From assembly GCF_020564565.1 (NCBI RefSeq), contig NZ_JAJCTD010000007.1, positions 1 to 64,000 on the forward strand: a stretch of DNA of 64,000 nt, in the 5' to 3' direction. Shown here piece after piece: positions 51,519 to 60,767 of the stretch. Within the stretch, counting starts at the first letter, position 1. The number at the start of each line of letters is the position of its first letter. Below the pieces are notes generated by a model, which was not told the DNA's origin, searched no databases, and worked only from the letters and a program-made list of their open reading frames with translations. Origin of the DNA: Rhodobacter sp. Har01. Its GTDB lineage: Bacteria > Pseudomonadota > Alphaproteobacteria > Rhodobacterales > Rhodobacteraceae. The translations under genes and the position numbers were made by a program.

Positions 51519-53168
51519 ATGCATGCGGATTACGTGATCGTGGGGGCGGGGTCGGCGGGTTGTGCGCTGGCCTATCGGCTGGCCGAGGCCGGGCGCCGGG
51601 TGGTGGTGATCGAGTTCGGCGGCAGCGACGCCGGGCCGTTCATCCAGATGCCGGGCGCCCTGAGCTACCCCATGAACATGCCGCGCTACGACTGGGGCTT
51701 CCAGTCGGAACCCGAGCCGCACCTGAACGGGCGCCGGCTGGCGACGCCGCGCGGCAAGGTGATCGGCGGGTCGTCCTCGGTGAACGGCATGGTCTATGTG
51801 CGCGGCCATGCCCGCGATTTCGACACCTGGGCCGAGATGGGGGCCACCGGCTGGGGCTATGCCGACGTGCTGCCCTATTTTAAGCGGATGGAACATGCGC
51901 ATGGCGCCTCTGGCCCCGAGTTTCGGGGCGGCAAGGGGCCGCTGCACGTGACGCGGGGGCCGCGGCACATTCCCTTGTTCGATGCCTTCATCGAAGCGGG
52001 GCGGCAGGCGGGCTATCCGGTGACGGAAGATTACAACGGTCGCCAGCAGGAAGGCTTCGGCCCGATGGAGGCGACGATCTGGCGCGGCCGGCGGTGGTCG
52101 GCGGCGAATGCCTATCTGCGCCCGGCGATGGCCGGCGGGAACGTGCATCTGGTGCGGGGCCTGGCCCGCAAGGTGGTGATCGAGAACGGCCGGGCGGTGG
52201 GGGTCGAGGTCGACGCGCAGGGCGGCGTGCAGGTCATCCGCGCCAAGCGCGAGGTGATCCTTGCGGCCTCGTCCATCAACTCGCCCAAGCTGTTGATGCT
52301 GTCGGGGATCGGGCCGGGGGCGCATCTGGCCGAGCACGGCATCGAGGTCTTGGCGGACCGGCCGGGGGTGGGGGCAAACCTGCACGACCACCTGGAAATC
52401 TACATGCAGTTTGCCTCATCGAAGCCAGTCACCCTATTCAAGTACTGGAACCTGTGGGGAAAGATCTGGGTTGGCGCGCAGTGGCTGGCCTTGCGGCGGG
52501 GCGTGGGCACGTCGAACCAGTTCGAGGCTTGCGGTTTCATCCGCTCGAAGGCCGGGGTGGAATATCCCGACATCCAGTATCACTTCCTGCCTTTGGCGGT
52601 GCGCTACGATGGCCGGTCGGCCGCCGGGGGGCACGGGTTTCAGGCGCATGTCGGGCCGATGCGGTCGAAGTCGCGCGGGGCAGTGACGCTGCGGTCAGCC
52701 GACCCCGAGGCGCCGCCGGTGATCCGGTTCAACTACATGTCCACCCCCGAGGACTGGCAGGATTTCCGCGCCTGCGTGCGGCTCACGCGCGAAATCTTCG
52801 CGCAATCGGCGATGGAGGGGTTTGTTCGGGGTGAAATTCAACCGGGGCCGGCGGTGCAGACCGACGACGAGATCGACGGCTTTGTCCGCGAGCATGTGGA
52901 AAGCGCCTATCATCCTTGCGGGACGTGCAAGATGGGGCGGGCGGATGACCCGATGGCGGTGGTCGATCCGGAGGCCCGCGTGATCGGGGTCGATGCCCTG
53001 CGGGTGGTTGACAGTTCGATCTTCCCGCAGGTGACGAACGGCAACCTGAACGCGCCGTCGATCATGGTGGGCGAAAAGGCGGCAGACCACATCCTGGGCC
53101 GCCCGATGTTGCCCGCAAGCAACCTTGAGCCCTGGATCAACCCCGCCTGGCGCGAAAGCCAGCGCTAG
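51519..53168 (+). CDS. betA: Choline dehydrogenase
   Basis: The 549-residue GMC oxidoreductase binds FAD at [18 protein letters not shown] near the start. GMC signatures are [17 protein letters not shown] near 85 and [15 protein letters not shown] near 250. The catalytic His465 is in [10 protein letters not shown]. It oxidises choline to betaine aldehyde (and further, slowly) at the membrane. No betB (betaine aldehyde dehydrogenase) or betC is in this window. The ATG at 51519 opens on the FAD motif; the ribosome site is weak. Confidence 0.93.
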   Translation: MHADYVIVGAGSAGCALAYRLAEAGRRVVVIEFGGSDAGPFIQMPGALSYPMNMPRYDWGFQSEPEPHLNGRRLATPRGKVIGGSSSVNGMVYVRGHARDFDTWAEMGATGWGYADVLPYFKRMEHAHGASGPEFRGGKGPLHVTRGPRHIPLFDAFIEAGRQAGYPVTEDYNGRQQEGFGPMEATIWRGRRWSAANAYLRPAMAGGNVHLVRGLARKVVIENGRAVGVEVDAQGGVQVIRAKREVILAASSINSPKLLMLSGIGPGAHLAEHGIEVLADRPGVGANLHDHLEIYMQFASSKPVTLFKYWNLWGKIWVGAQWLALRRGVGTSNQFEACGFIRSKAGVEYPDIQYHFLPLAVRYDGRSAAGGHGFQAHVGPMRSKSRGAVTLRSADPEAPPVIRFNYMSTPEDWQDFRACVRLTREIFAQSAMEGFVRGEIQPGPAVQTDDEIDGFVREHVESAYHPCGTCKMGRADDPMAVVDPEARVIGVDALRVVDSSIFPQVTNGNLNAPSIMVGEKAADHILGRPMLPASNLEPWINPAWRESQR

Positions 53169-53238
53169 GTTGACCCCGGTCAAGGCAAAGGCCAGAAGCG
53201 CCGTTCAGGTTTGGCTTTGAAGAAACAAGGAGAACGCC

Positions 53239-53478
53239 ATGTCCAACACCCCGCACACGTTGCAGGAAGAGTTTCCCGCCGAGGCGGACCGGATAACCGC
53301 ACTGAAGGCCTCGGACGCACATTTCGCCAAGATGCTGGAAGAATATGACATGGTGAACGACCAGGTTCACCGGGCCGAGACCCGCATCGACACCGTGACC
53401 GAAGAGCATGAGGAAGCCCTGCGCCGTCAGCGCATGCGGCTGAAGGATGCGATCTGGGCGGCGATCCGCAAGGTCTGA
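53239..53478 (+). CDS. YdcH family protein (DUF465)
   Basis: The 79-residue protein is predicted to be two long helices. The DUF465 pattern is visible: LQEEFPAEADRITALKASDA, HFAKMLEEYDMVNDQVHRAE, then LRRQRMRLKDAIWAAIRKV. It is a cytoplasmic protein of unknown role, common in alphaproteobacteria. AAGGAG precedes the ATG. It is convergent with pccR, four bases apart. Confidence 0.88.
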   Translation: MSNTPHTLQEEFPAEADRITALKASDAHFAKMLEEYDMVNDQVHRAETRIDTVTEEHEEALRRQRMRLKDAIWAAIRKV

Positions 53479-53482
53479 TCTC

Positions 53483-54880
53483 TCAGCCGGCGATTTCGTA
53501 AGGCAGCAGGTCCCGCCGGTCTGGATTGACGCGCAAGCGTCGTTCCAGCGGCGGGACCGATCTTTGATGGCAGGTCGGGCGTTCGCAGATGCGGCACGAG
53601 ATGCCGATGGGTTCGAACCTTCCCTTCAGGTCAAGGCCGTCGGAATAGACCAGGTCGGGGGCGTGCTGCACCTCGCACCCCAGGCCAATGGCATAGCGGC
53701 GGACGGGGGCGAGGTATGCACCGCCCGGTTTCGACACATCGCGCGACAGGCACAGATAGCGCACGCCGTCAGGGGTTTCGGCCAGTTGGCGCTGGAAATG
53801 GCCCGGCGTTTCAAAGGCGCGGTGGACGTTCCACAAGGGGCAGGCGCCGCCGAATCGGGCGAATTGCAGGCGGGTGGCGCTGTGGCGCTTGGTGATGGTG
53901 CCGGCCTGATCGACGCGGACAAAGAAGAACGGAATGCCTTTGGCGCCGGGGCGTTGCAAGGTGGACAGCCGGTGCGCCACCTGCTCGATGCTGGCGCCGA
54001 ACAGGTCGGCCAAGCGTTCGAGGTCGTGGCGGGTGTCCTTTGCGGCCTGCAGGAAGGCGCGGTAGGGCAGAAGGGCGGCACCGGCGAAATAGTTGGCCAG
54101 GCCGATCTTGGCGATTTCGCGCGCTTCCGGCGTGGAAAAGCGGGCGAGGTCGAGGGTGGCATCCAGCAGGTCATTGTGGGCGATCAGGGCAACCTGATGC
54201 AGCAGTTGGAACCGCTGCGTTGCGGTCGAGGCCCGGGCCGAGATCTCCAGCCGGCGGGTGGCGGGGTCATAGCGGCGAATGCCGGTATTGTCGCAGAACT
54301 GCAAGCTGACGCCAAGACGGCGGAACAGCTCTTCTGCCAGAATTCGCGGGTCTTTTCTTGTGCCTGCGGGCATCGCGAAATGTTCCGCCGCCCGGTCCAC
54401 GGCATCAATGTAATTATCGCAATAGTGAAAGAAGTCGCGGACCTCTTCCCAGGGGCTGGGCTTCAGGCTGGCGTCTTCCCGGCCCAAAGCCTCGTCCAGT
54501 GAGGCCAGGCGTTCGTGGGTTTGCCGGTAGGCGCGGTGCAGGTCCAGGAAGGCGCGGGCCAGCGCCGGGGCGTTCGACGCCGCCAGCCGCAGGTCGGCAA
54601 GCGGCGGGCTTGCGGAAGTGAAGACCGGGTCGGCCAGCGCCTCGCGCATGTCACTGACAAGGCGTTCGCTTTCGCCCACGGTCAGTTCGGTGACGTCCAG
54701 CCCGAATTCCTGCGCCAGGGCCAGCACCACGGCGGCCGAGACGGGCCGGTGGTTGTTCTCCATCTGGTTGAGATAGGGCAGGGACACGCCCAGCTTGTCG
54801 GCAAAGGCCTTTTGCGTCAGGCCAAGGCGACCGCGGATCTCGCGCAGCTTGACGCCGGCGTAAAGCTTCTGGCTGGGCAT
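53483..54880 (-). CDS. pccR: Short-chain fatty acyl-CoA regulator PccR (ScfR/RamB family)
   Basis: The 465-residue regulator has an XRE-type helix-turn-helix at residues 1-65 (LREIRGRLGLTQKAFADKLG), a central IrrE/peptidase-M78-like region in which HExxH is replaced by HQVAL, so it is probably not a protease, and a C-terminal Cys cluster (CRICERPTC) typical of the family. In Rhodobacter sphaeroides, PccR controls propionyl-CoA carboxylase by binding TTTGCAAA boxes. Here the gene is 1.8 kb from pccB and has such boxes in front of its own start and in front of pccB. ATG 54880 was chosen for AAGGAAGG. Confidence 0.88.
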   Translation of the reverse strand: MPSQKLYAGVKLREIRGRLGLTQKAFADKLGVSLPYLNQMENNHRPVSAAVVLALAQEFGLDVTELTVGESERLVSDMREALADPVFTSASPPLADLRLAASNAPALARAFLDLHRAYRQTHERLASLDEALGREDASLKPSPWEEVRDFFHYCDNYIDAVDRAAEHFAMPAGTRKDPRILAEELFRRLGVSLQFCDNTGIRRYDPATRRLEISARASTATQRFQLLHQVALIAHNDLLDATLDLARFSTPEAREIAKIGLANYFAGAALLPYRAFLQAAKDTRHDLERLADLFGASIEQVAHRLSTLQRPGAKGIPFFFVRVDQAGTITKRHSATRLQFARFGGACPLWNVHRAFETPGHFQRQLAETPDGVRYLCLSRDVSKPGGAYLAPVRRYAIGLGCEVQHAPDLVYSDGLDLKGRFEPIGISCRICERPTCHQRSVPPLERRLRVNPDRRDLLPYEIAG

Positions 54881-54891
54881 GGGACACCTTC

Positions 54892-54921
54892 CTTTGCAAA
54901 GCCACGCATGGCTTTGCAAAG
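54892..54921. promoter_or_regulatory. PccR autoregulatory palindrome
   Basis: Perfect 12-base arms CTTTGCAAAGCC (54892-54903) and GGCTTTGCAAAG (54910-54921) around ACGCAT. Each arm has a TTTGCAAA box, the ScfR/RamB core. It covers the pccR ribosome site and upstream leader, so binding would block its own expression. It also lies at the end of the MFS gene. Confidence 0.8.
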
Positions 54922-54929
54922 CGGATCGG

Positions 54930-56147
54930 TCAAGCGGAAAGGCCCAGGGCCCGCGCGCGGCGCATCACCGCAAGGATGGCGAAGACGCTGCCGATCGAAG
55001 ACGCCAGCATCAGCAGGATCAGTGGCATCTCGGTTGCGCCGGGCGGCAGCAGCACGCCCGCCAGCGCGGCAAGGCCGGCGCCGCCGCCGATCATGATCGC
55101 GCCGCCCAGACCCGAGGCGGTGCCCGCAACCTCGGGCCGGACGGACAGGATGCCGGCGTTGGCGTTGGGCAGGCTGACGCCGTTGCCCACGCCCATCGCC
55201 ATCATCAGGGTGAAGAAAACCCCGGGGCCGGACAGGCCGGCGAGGGTAAGGACCAGCAGCACCACAAGGCCGGCGGTGGTGATCAGCGCGCCCGCCAGCA
55301 CCATGCGGTTCATTCCCACCCGCACCGACCAGCGCCCGGCAATGTAGTTGCCGGCCATATAGCCCACCGCCGTCAGCGCAAACAGCGCCCCGATCGCCGA
55401 GGAGGACAGGCCGTAAACCTCGGTTCCGACATAGGGCGCGCCGCCGAGGTAGGCGAAGAAGCATCCCGAGGCGAGGCCCGCCGACAGGCAATATCCCCAG
55501 AACCGGCGCGAGGTCAGCAGGACGGGATAGTGCCGCAACTGATCGCGCACCGAGACCGGGCGGAGGCTGGCGGTCTCGCCCAGGTCGGTGATGATCAGCC
55601 ACAGCACGGCGGCGCCCAGCACCAGCAGCAGCGCGAAGTTGGCCTGCCAGCCAAAGGCCTCATCCAGCACGCCGCCGATCACCGGGCCGATCATCGGCAC
55701 CACCGACATGCCCATGGTGACATAGCCGATCATGCTGGCGGCCTGGGCGTCGCTGACCATGTCCCGCACGATGGCGCGCGACAGGACCATGCCGGACGCG
55801 ACCACGGCCTGTGCCATGCGGCAGGCCAGGAAGACGGTGGCGTTGGGGGCAAGAAGGGTGCCGAGAGTGGCCAACAGGAACAGCATGAAGGACCAGATCA
55901 GCACCCGGCGGCGGCCATAGCGGTCACTGAGCGGACCGATGACGATCTGCAGCGCAGCGGAAAGGGCCAGGTACAGTGCGACGGATTGCTGCATCACGCC
56001 ATAGGGCACGCCGAAAAACGCGGCCATGCCGGGCAGCGAGGGCAGGAAGATGTTCATCGTCAGCGCCGACAGGCCGGCGATCAGGACCAGCGTCACCAGA
56101 TGCGGCGGCGTCGTGCGGTCAAGGAAACGGGCGGGTGACGGGGACAT
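54930..56147 (-). CDS. MFS drug-resistance transporter, Bcr/CflA family
   Basis: The 405-residue protein has twelve membrane helices and the MFS motif A after helix 2 (GPLSDRYGRRRVLIW). The Bcr/CflA opening is visible (TMNIFLPSLPGMAAFFGV), and RMAQAVVASGMVLSRAIVRD is motif-like for helix 4. It exports an unknown compound by proton antiport. It is co-directional with pccR but separated by the operator. Confidence 0.9.
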   Translation of the reverse strand: MSPSPARFLDRTTPPHLVTLVLIAGLSALTMNIFLPSLPGMAAFFGVPYGVMQQSVALYLALSAALQIVIGPLSDRYGRRRVLIWSFMLFLLATLGTLLAPNATVFLACRMAQAVVASGMVLSRAIVRDMVSDAQAASMIGYVTMGMSVVPMIGPVIGGVLDEAFGWQANFALLLVLGAAVLWLIITDLGETASLRPVSVRDQLRHYPVLLTSRRFWGYCLSAGLASGCFFAYLGGAPYVGTEVYGLSSSAIGALFALTAVGYMAGNYIAGRWSVRVGMNRMVLAGALITTAGLVVLLVLTLAGLSGPGVFFTLMMAMGVGNGVSLPNANAGILSVRPEVAGTASGLGGAIMIGGGAGLAALAGVLLPPGATEMPLILLMLASSIGSVFAILAVMRRARALGLSA

Positions 56148-56188
56148 TCGACAGGGCTACGGGCGCTCAGTCGGCTTGTCCATGGCTC

Positions 56189-56542
56189 TCACGTCCATTT
56201 GTGGAAGATGAAGAAAGCGCCAAGCGCGATCAGGCCATAGCCGACAAGCTGGTTCCAGGTCAGTGGTTCCTTCAGGTAGAAATAGGAAAACACGGCAAAG
56301 ACCGACAAGGTTATGACCTCCTGGATGGTCTTCAGTTCAGCTGCGTTGAAGACCGCGTGACCGTAGCGGTTGGCCGGCACCATCAGGCAATACTCGAAGA
56401 AGGCGATGCCCCAGGAGACCAGAACGACCGTCGGCAGCGAGGTGGTCTTGAACTTGAGGTGGCCATACCAGGCGAAGGTCATGAAAACGTTCGATGCGAT
56501 CAACAGGCCGATGGTCAGGGCGGCGATGGGAATCTGGGGCAT
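56189..56542 (-). CDS. DMT-like small membrane protein (DUF486)
   Basis: The 117-residue protein has four hydrophobic helices and the DUF486 blocks FMTFAWYGHLKF, WGIAFFEYCLMVPANRYGH and LKTIQEVITLSVFAVFSYFY. Members resemble half-size drug/metabolite transporters; function is unknown. It is divergent from pccB and shares its promoter region with it. Confidence 0.88.
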   Translation of the reverse strand: MPQIPIAALTIGLLIASNVFMTFAWYGHLKFKTTSLPTVVLVSWGIAFFEYCLMVPANRYGHAVFNAAELKTIQEVITLSVFAVFSYFYLKEPLTWNQLVGYGLIALGAFFIFHKWT

Positions 56543-56598
56543 GGCTGTCTCCGGTCCGTTGCGGCCAGATAGCGCGGCGGCGGGCGGCGGGCGAGTGC

Positions 56599-56700
56599 TT
56601 TGCGGATTTGCAATTCGCCAGGCCGCCTTGGTCGATGTTATGCAAATTTACGATCTTCCGCTTGTGGCGCTCCGTGCACCCGCTATGGTCGCGCAAATTT
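56599..56700 (+). promoter_or_regulatory. Cluster of TTTGCAAA-like half-sites ahead of pccB
   Basis: TTTGCGGA (56599-56606) is followed without gap by TTTGCAAT (56607-56614). Reverse-strand half-sites are ATGCAAAT at 56640-56647 and GCGCAAAT at 56691-56698. The core TTTGCAAA is that of PccR. The last one lies 20 bases before the pccB start. They suggest direct control of pccB by the nearby PccR. Confidence 0.6.
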
Positions 56701-56719
56701 TCCGGGGGGAGAGCGACCC

Positions 56720-58252
56720 ATGAAAGATATCCTGGCCGAACTCGAGGCGCGGCGTGACCGGGCCCGGGCGGGCGGCGGCGAGCGGCGCGTCGAGGCGCAG
56801 CACAGCAAGGGCAAGCTGACCGCGCGCGAGCGGATCGAGCTCTTGCTGGACGAGGGGTCGTTCGAGGAATTCGACATGTTCGTCGCCCACCGCTGCGTGG
56901 ACTTCGGCATGCAGGAAGACCGCCCCGCCGGCGACGGCGTGGTGACCGGCTGGGGCACCATCAACGGCCGCATGGTCTATGTCTTCAGCCAGGATTTCAC
57001 CGTGTTCGGCGGGTCGCTGTCGGAAACCCACGCGCAGAAGATCTGCAAGATCATGGACATGGCGATGCAGAACGGCGCGCCGGTGATCGGGTTGAACGAT
57101 TCGGGCGGGGCGCGCATCCAGGAAGGCGTGGCGTCGCTGGCCGGCTATGCCGAGGTGTTCCAGCGCAACATCATGGCGTCCGGCGTGGTGCCGCAGATCA
57201 GCGTGATCATGGGGCCTTGTGCGGGCGGGGCAGTCTATTCGCCCGCCATGACCGACTTCATCTTCATGGTGAAGGATTCCAGCTATATGTTCGTGACTGG
57301 CCCGGATGTGGTGAAGACGGTGACGAACGAGCATGTCACCGCCGAGGAACTGGGCGGGGCTTCGACGCATACGCGGAAGTCTTCGGTGGCCGATGGCGCG
57401 TTTGAAAACGACGTCGAGGCGCTGGCCGAGATCCGCCGGCTGTTCGACTTCCTGCCCTTGAACAACCGCGAAAAGGCGCCCGTCCGGCCGTTCTTCGATG
57501 ATCCGCAGCGGGTGGAGCCCAGTCTGGACACGCTGATCCCGGACAACCCGAACCAGCCCTACGACATGAAGGAGCTGATCGCGAAGATCGCCGACGAGGG
57601 CGATTTCTTCGAGATCCAGCGCGATTTCGCCGGCAACATCGTCACCGGCTTCATCCGCATCGAGGGCCAGACCACCGGCGTGGTGGCGAACCAGCCGATG
57701 GTGCTGGCGGGCTGCCTGGACATCGATTCCAGCCGCAAGGCGGCGCGGTTCGTGCGGTTCTGCGATGCCTTCGAGATCCCGATCCTGACGCTGGTGGACG
57801 TGCCGGGCTTCCTGCCCGGGACGAGCCAGGAATACGGCGGCGTCATCAAGCACGGCGCGAAGCTGCTGTTCGCCTATGGCGAGGCGACGGTGCCGAAGGT
57901 GACGGTGATCACCCGCAAGGCCTATGGCGGGGCCTATGACGTGATGGCGTCCAAGCACCTGCGCGGCGATTTCAACTATGCCTGGCCCACGGCGGAAATC
58001 GCGGTGATGGGGGCAAAGGGCGCGGTCGAGATCCTATATCGCAGCGAATTGGGCGACCGCGACAAGATCGCCGCGCGCACCAAGGACTATGAGGACCGCT
58101 TCGCCAACCCCTTCGTGGCGGCCGAAAAGGGCTTCATCGACGAGGTGATCCGGCCGCATTCGACCCGCCGCCGGGTGGCGCGGGCGTTCGCCAGCTTGCG
58201 CGGCAAACGGGTTGAGAACCCTTGGAAAAAGCACGACAACATTCCGCTCTGA
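56720..58252 (+). CDS. pccB: Propionyl-CoA carboxylase beta chain
   Basis: The 510-residue carboxyltransferase subunit moves CO2 from biotin to propionyl-CoA, giving methylmalonyl-CoA. The acyl-CoA oxyanion loop [19 protein letters not shown] and the biotin-side blocks [16 protein letters not shown] and [17 protein letters not shown] are present, and the family end [18 protein letters not shown] lies ahead of ATG 56720. It works with PccA, encoded 2.6 kb downstream, rather than next to it. Confidence 0.96.
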   Translation: MKDILAELEARRDRARAGGGERRVEAQHSKGKLTARERIELLLDEGSFEEFDMFVAHRCVDFGMQEDRPAGDGVVTGWGTINGRMVYVFSQDFTVFGGSLSETHAQKICKIMDMAMQNGAPVIGLNDSGGARIQEGVASLAGYAEVFQRNIMASGVVPQISVIMGPCAGGAVYSPAMTDFIFMVKDSSYMFVTGPDVVKTVTNEHVTAEELGGASTHTRKSSVADGAFENDVEALAEIRRLFDFLPLNNREKAPVRPFFDDPQRVEPSLDTLIPDNPNQPYDMKELIAKIADEGDFFEIQRDFAGNIVTGFIRIEGQTTGVVANQPMVLAGCLDIDSSRKAARFVRFCDAFEIPILTLVDVPGFLPGTSQEYGGVIKHGAKLLFAYGEATVPKVTVITRKAYGGAYDVMASKHLRGDFNYAWPTAEIAVMGAKGAVEILYRSELGDRDKIAARTKDYEDRFANPFVAAEKGFIDEVIRPHSTRRRVARAFASLRGKRVENPWKKHDNIPL

Positions 58253-58259
58253 GGCCCCG

Positions 58260-58670
58260 ATGCCCGCTCTTCGCCGCCTGACTGCTGCCCTTGCCGCCGG
58301 CCTGCTGCTGGCGGCCGGCGCTTGCGACCAGGGCGCACCCGCGGCGGGCGAGACGGTCAAGGTGCCCTCGGGGCGCGTAGTGCAGGTGCTGGACGTGATC
58401 ACCGACACCCGCGGCACCAACGGCGCGGCGGCCCGGTTCCGCTTTGTCGTGCCCGACCTGAAGGCCAGTGAGGACTGGTCGGCCGACATGCAGGCATTGT
58501 GCGACAGCTATGCACTGCCGCTGACCAAGGGCATGGTGCCCGCCCCGCAGCAGATCGTCATTGCCCTTGCCGACCGCGCAGTGCCCTTCGGCGAGGCGGC
58601 GCCCGAAGCGGTGCAGTTCTTCGAATCCTATGCCATCCAGAGCGGGTCCTGCATTTGGGAGATGTTCTGA
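58260..58670 (+). CDS. Lipoprotein of unknown function (DUF6497-like)
   Basis: The 136-residue precursor has a lipobox LLLAAGAC and a small mature domain (KVPSGRVVQVLDVITDTRGT, VIALADRAVPFGEAAPEAVQ, then FFESYAIQSGSCIWEMF). Similar proteins lie behind pccB in Rhodobacteraceae. It begins seven bases after the pccB stop, so it is in the same transcript. The role is unknown. Confidence 0.75.
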   Translation: MPALRRLTAALAAGLLLAAGACDQGAPAAGETVKVPSGRVVQVLDVITDTRGTNGAAARFRFVVPDLKASEDWSADMQALCDSYALPLTKGMVPAPQQIVIALADRAVPFGEAAPEAVQFFESYAIQSGSCIWEMF

Positions 58671-58881
58671 AGATGGCACTACATCTTGTTGAATCGGTGG
58701 GGATTTGTGGCCTTCCTGATGTAAGCGAGTCACAGCTTGGCACATTGGCCGGGCCAGAATGTCCTTTGGACCCGGATTGGGCTAAGGTTGCCGCAGGCCG
58801 TGCCCAAGCGGCCGTTACCTCGCAGCGGGGTTGTGCGGGTATGTCGCCCGCCCTGACCCCCAAGAAAGAAGGAAGTAGAGC

Positions 58882-59022
58882 ATGTCGAGCATCACCCGTA
58901 TCGTTCTTGCCCTGGCCCTGGCCGGCTTCGCAGCCGCTTGCGCCCCGAAGGCCGAAGAGGAAGTCGTCTACGTCGACGAACCCGTCACGGTCGAACCGAC
59001 CTACACCGGCAAGTACAAGTAA
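58882..59022 (+). CDS. 46-residue lipoprotein with a TYTGKYK tail
   Basis: The product MSSITRIVLALALAGFAAAC begins with a signal peptide and lipobox (Cys20). The mature part is only 27 residues: acidic, EEEVVYVDEPVTV, then EPTYTGKYK. AAAGAAGGAAG precedes the ATG. A strong terminator follows, so it is probably expressed on its own. It shares its tail with the next gene. Confidence 0.78.
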   Translation: MSSITRIVLALALAGFAAACAPKAEEEVVYVDEPVTVEPTYTGKYK

Positions 59023-59029
59023 GCTTCGG

Positions 59030-59073
59030 GGGCGGGCCAATTGGGCCGCAACGGCCCGGCCCGCCCTTCTTCT
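59030..59073 (+). terminator. Terminator behind the 46-residue lipoprotein gene
   Basis: Outer stem GGGCGGGCC (59030-59038) and GGCCCGCCC (59058-59066), inner stem GGGCCG-CAA-CGGCCC (59043-59057), then TTCTTCT. A long double hairpin with a pyrimidine-rich end. Confidence 0.85.
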
Positions 59074-59181
59074 GTGCGGCACGCCGCGAAAAGCCGCCGC
59101 CCTCTCCGCATACCTGTTTGCGTCCGGTGCCTTGCCCCCCTATGGTGGCCGCGCATCCGATGATTCAGACTGGAGGTTGAC

Positions 59182-59307
59182 ATGCGGACCACTGCCCTTA
59201 TCGCCATGCTGGCGCTTGCCACTGTTGCGGCCTGCTCGAAGCCCGCTCCGGCCCCCGAGCCTGAGCCGATCAGCGTCGAGCCGACCTACACCGGCAAATA
59301 CAAGTAA
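59182..59307 (+). CDS. 41-residue lipoprotein with a TYTGKYK tail
   Basis: The product MRTTALIAMLALATVAAC has a lipobox with Cys18 and a 24-residue mature part that is Pro/Glu rich and ends VEPTYTGKYK, identical in the last ten residues to the preceding gene. GGAGG lies eight bases ahead. The two are paralogs with separate terminators. Function unknown. Confidence 0.78.
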   Translation: MRTTALIAMLALATVAACSKPAPAPEPEPISVEPTYTGKYK

Positions 59308-59318
59308 CCAGCGTCAGC

Positions 59319-59343
59319 GGTCCGGCCGGTCCCCGGCCGGACC
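59319..59343 (+). terminator. Hairpin behind the 41-residue lipoprotein gene
   Basis: GGTCCGGCCGG (59319-59329), loop TCC, CCGGCCGGACC (59333-59343); perfect 11-base stem without U-run. Confidence 0.6.
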
Positions 59344-59466
59344 CGCACGCGGCGGTTGTGTCACGCTCTGGCGACAGTCCGCGTCCCTTCGTGCTCTAGA
59401 GGTTGAGTTGTGCCTCGGACGCGCCTACAACCATCTTGCAGAGACCGGTCTCGCAAGGAGGAACCA

Positions 59467-59778
59467 ATGCGTATCTCGGCTTACCTGGCCCTCGGGGTCG
59501 TCACCGCTGCGGTTCTTGCAGCTTGTGCGCCCAAGGCACCGCCGCCCATCATGCCCGAACCCGTCTACGACAAGTATGGCAATGCCATTGTCACGGGCCA
59601 GTGCCGTGATGGTCGGCAGACCTATGCCAGGGACAGTGCCTACAACAACCTGCCGATCTGCGAAGACAGCTGCGAGCCGGGCTACACCACCACGGCGGCC
59701 TACGATCAGTGCGTCCCGATCGAACGTGGCGACGATCAGCCCCGCAATCCGCAATCGCCGATCGCCGGTCAGGGCTGA
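59467..59778 (+). CDS. Small Cys-containing lipoprotein (103 aa)
   Basis: The precursor MRISAYLALGVVTAAVLAAC has a lipobox at Cys20. Its mature part has EPVYDKYGNAIVTGQC, similar in place to the TYTGKYK tail of the two preceding proteins, then four more Cys (GQCRDG, PICEDSCEPGY, YDQCVP) that could form disulfides. AAGGAGGAA is a strong ribosome site. It looks like a longer member of the same group. Function unknown. Confidence 0.75.
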   Translation: MRISAYLALGVVTAAVLAACAPKAPPPIMPEPVYDKYGNAIVTGQCRDGRQTYARDSAYNNLPICEDSCEPGYTTTAAYDQCVPIERGDDQPRNPQSPIAGQG

Positions 59779-59820
59779 CCCGAGCCTTAGCCGGGCCGCC
59801 GCCGCTGCGGGGGCCCGGCC

Positions 59821-60216
59821 ATGCTGAAGCATCGCGGCTTTCCCGGCCGGTTGCCGGGCACGGATTTCCAGTTCACCATCCGGCGGGCCAACCAGAAGGA
59901 AGGCCCGACACGGATAATTCGGCGTGAGCGGTTCAAGGACCGCAAGCATGCCGACCGCTTGGCCGACCAGGCCTTCATGTCCGCCCTGTGGTCACATTTC
60001 GGCGATGAACCGTTCGAACGCGGCAACCTGGACGCCGGTCGCCTGTCCTGGCTGATCGGGCGCGAGGTGGTGCCGGCCGAAGACCCCTTCGATCCCTGTT
60101 CCTACGAGGCGCTCCTGCGCATCGACCTGGCGCGTGCACAGGCGTCCTTCCCCGAGGTCTTCGCGCCGGACGCACCCGTCCCGGATTGGGCCGACGACGA
60201 GGACGACCCGGCATGA
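59821..60216 (+). CDS. Hypothetical protein (131 aa)
   Basis: The basic N-terminal half (RGFPGRLPGTDFQFTIRRAN) and acidic C-terminal tail (DAPVPDWADDEDDPA) have no signal peptide or membrane helix. No ribosome site stands out before ATG 59821, but the composition is protein-like and no opposing gene overlaps. I do not recognise a family. Confidence 0.5.
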   Translation: MLKHRGFPGRLPGTDFQFTIRRANQKEGPTRIIRRERFKDRKHADRLADQAFMSALWSHFGDEPFERGNLDAGRLSWLIGREVVPAEDPFDPCSYEALLRIDLARAQASFPEVFAPDAPVPDWADDEDDPA

Positions 60217-60380
60217 TTCCGCGCAAGCATTTGACATTCCGGCATGTTCTTGCGCAACCAAGGGGTGAGCCCCACTTCGCGTTTGCGTCGACTCGGCGGT
60301 CTCGACACTCTGGTCCTGCGGGTTCAGGCCGGCCCTGGCCTACCCCGTTCAGTCAAGCTTGTTGCCTTTCCCCTTCCCTT

Positions 60381-60416
60381 CGGTCCGGCCCTCCCCAGGC
60401 CGGACCGAGCTTTGTT
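60381..60416 (+). terminator. Hairpin in the 325-base gap before the small lipoprotein gene
   Basis: CGGTCCGGCC (60381-60390), loop CTCCCCA, GGCCGGACCG (60398-60407), followed by AGCTTTGTTT. It probably ends transcription from the genes upstream. Nothing else is seen in 60217-60541 apart from the leader of the next gene. Confidence 0.7.
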
Positions 60417-60541
60417 TGCCGCAGCCGTGCGCCGGGGCAGACCGGGGCCGCCCACCGGCCGGGGCGCGAAAACCGCTTCCTTTCCGGTTGGTTTGCGCTA
60501 GAATCCAACGCAATAACAACCAACAAACGAGGCAGTCTTCC

Positions 60542-60760
60542 ATGCGCAAGTCGCTTATCCTTTTCGTCCTTTTCACCGCTCCGCTTGCCGGCTGCATGCA
60601 GGACCCGGCGTCCCGCGGCCTTGCTGGCGCAACGGCCGGCGTGGTCTTGGCCGACGCGACCGACAGCAACGTGCTTACCGGCGCGATCATCGGCGGTCTG
60701 GCCGGTGCGGCCTCCTGCGGCATCGAACTGGGCCTGCCGCCCTGCCAGCCGCGCTACTGA
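60542..60760 (+). CDS. Glycine-zipper lipoprotein (72 aa)
   Basis: The precursor MRKSLILFVLFTAPLAGC has a lipobox (Cys18), then GLAGATAGVVLADATDSNVL and TGAIIGGLAGAASCG, a glycine zipper, and a C-terminal Cys pair region. It resembles the protein at 41840-42100. It lies just ahead of pccA. Function unknown. Confidence 0.75.
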   Translation: MRKSLILFVLFTAPLAGCMQDPASRGLAGATAGVVLADATDSNVLTGAIIGGLAGAASCGIELGLPPCQPRY

Positions 60761-60767
60761 TCTAGGC

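Noticed and set aside
58730..58760. Sigma-54 promoter (TTGGCACA) ahead of the 46-residue lipoprotein
   Set aside because: The TGGCAC element has no matching TTGC element at the required distance.
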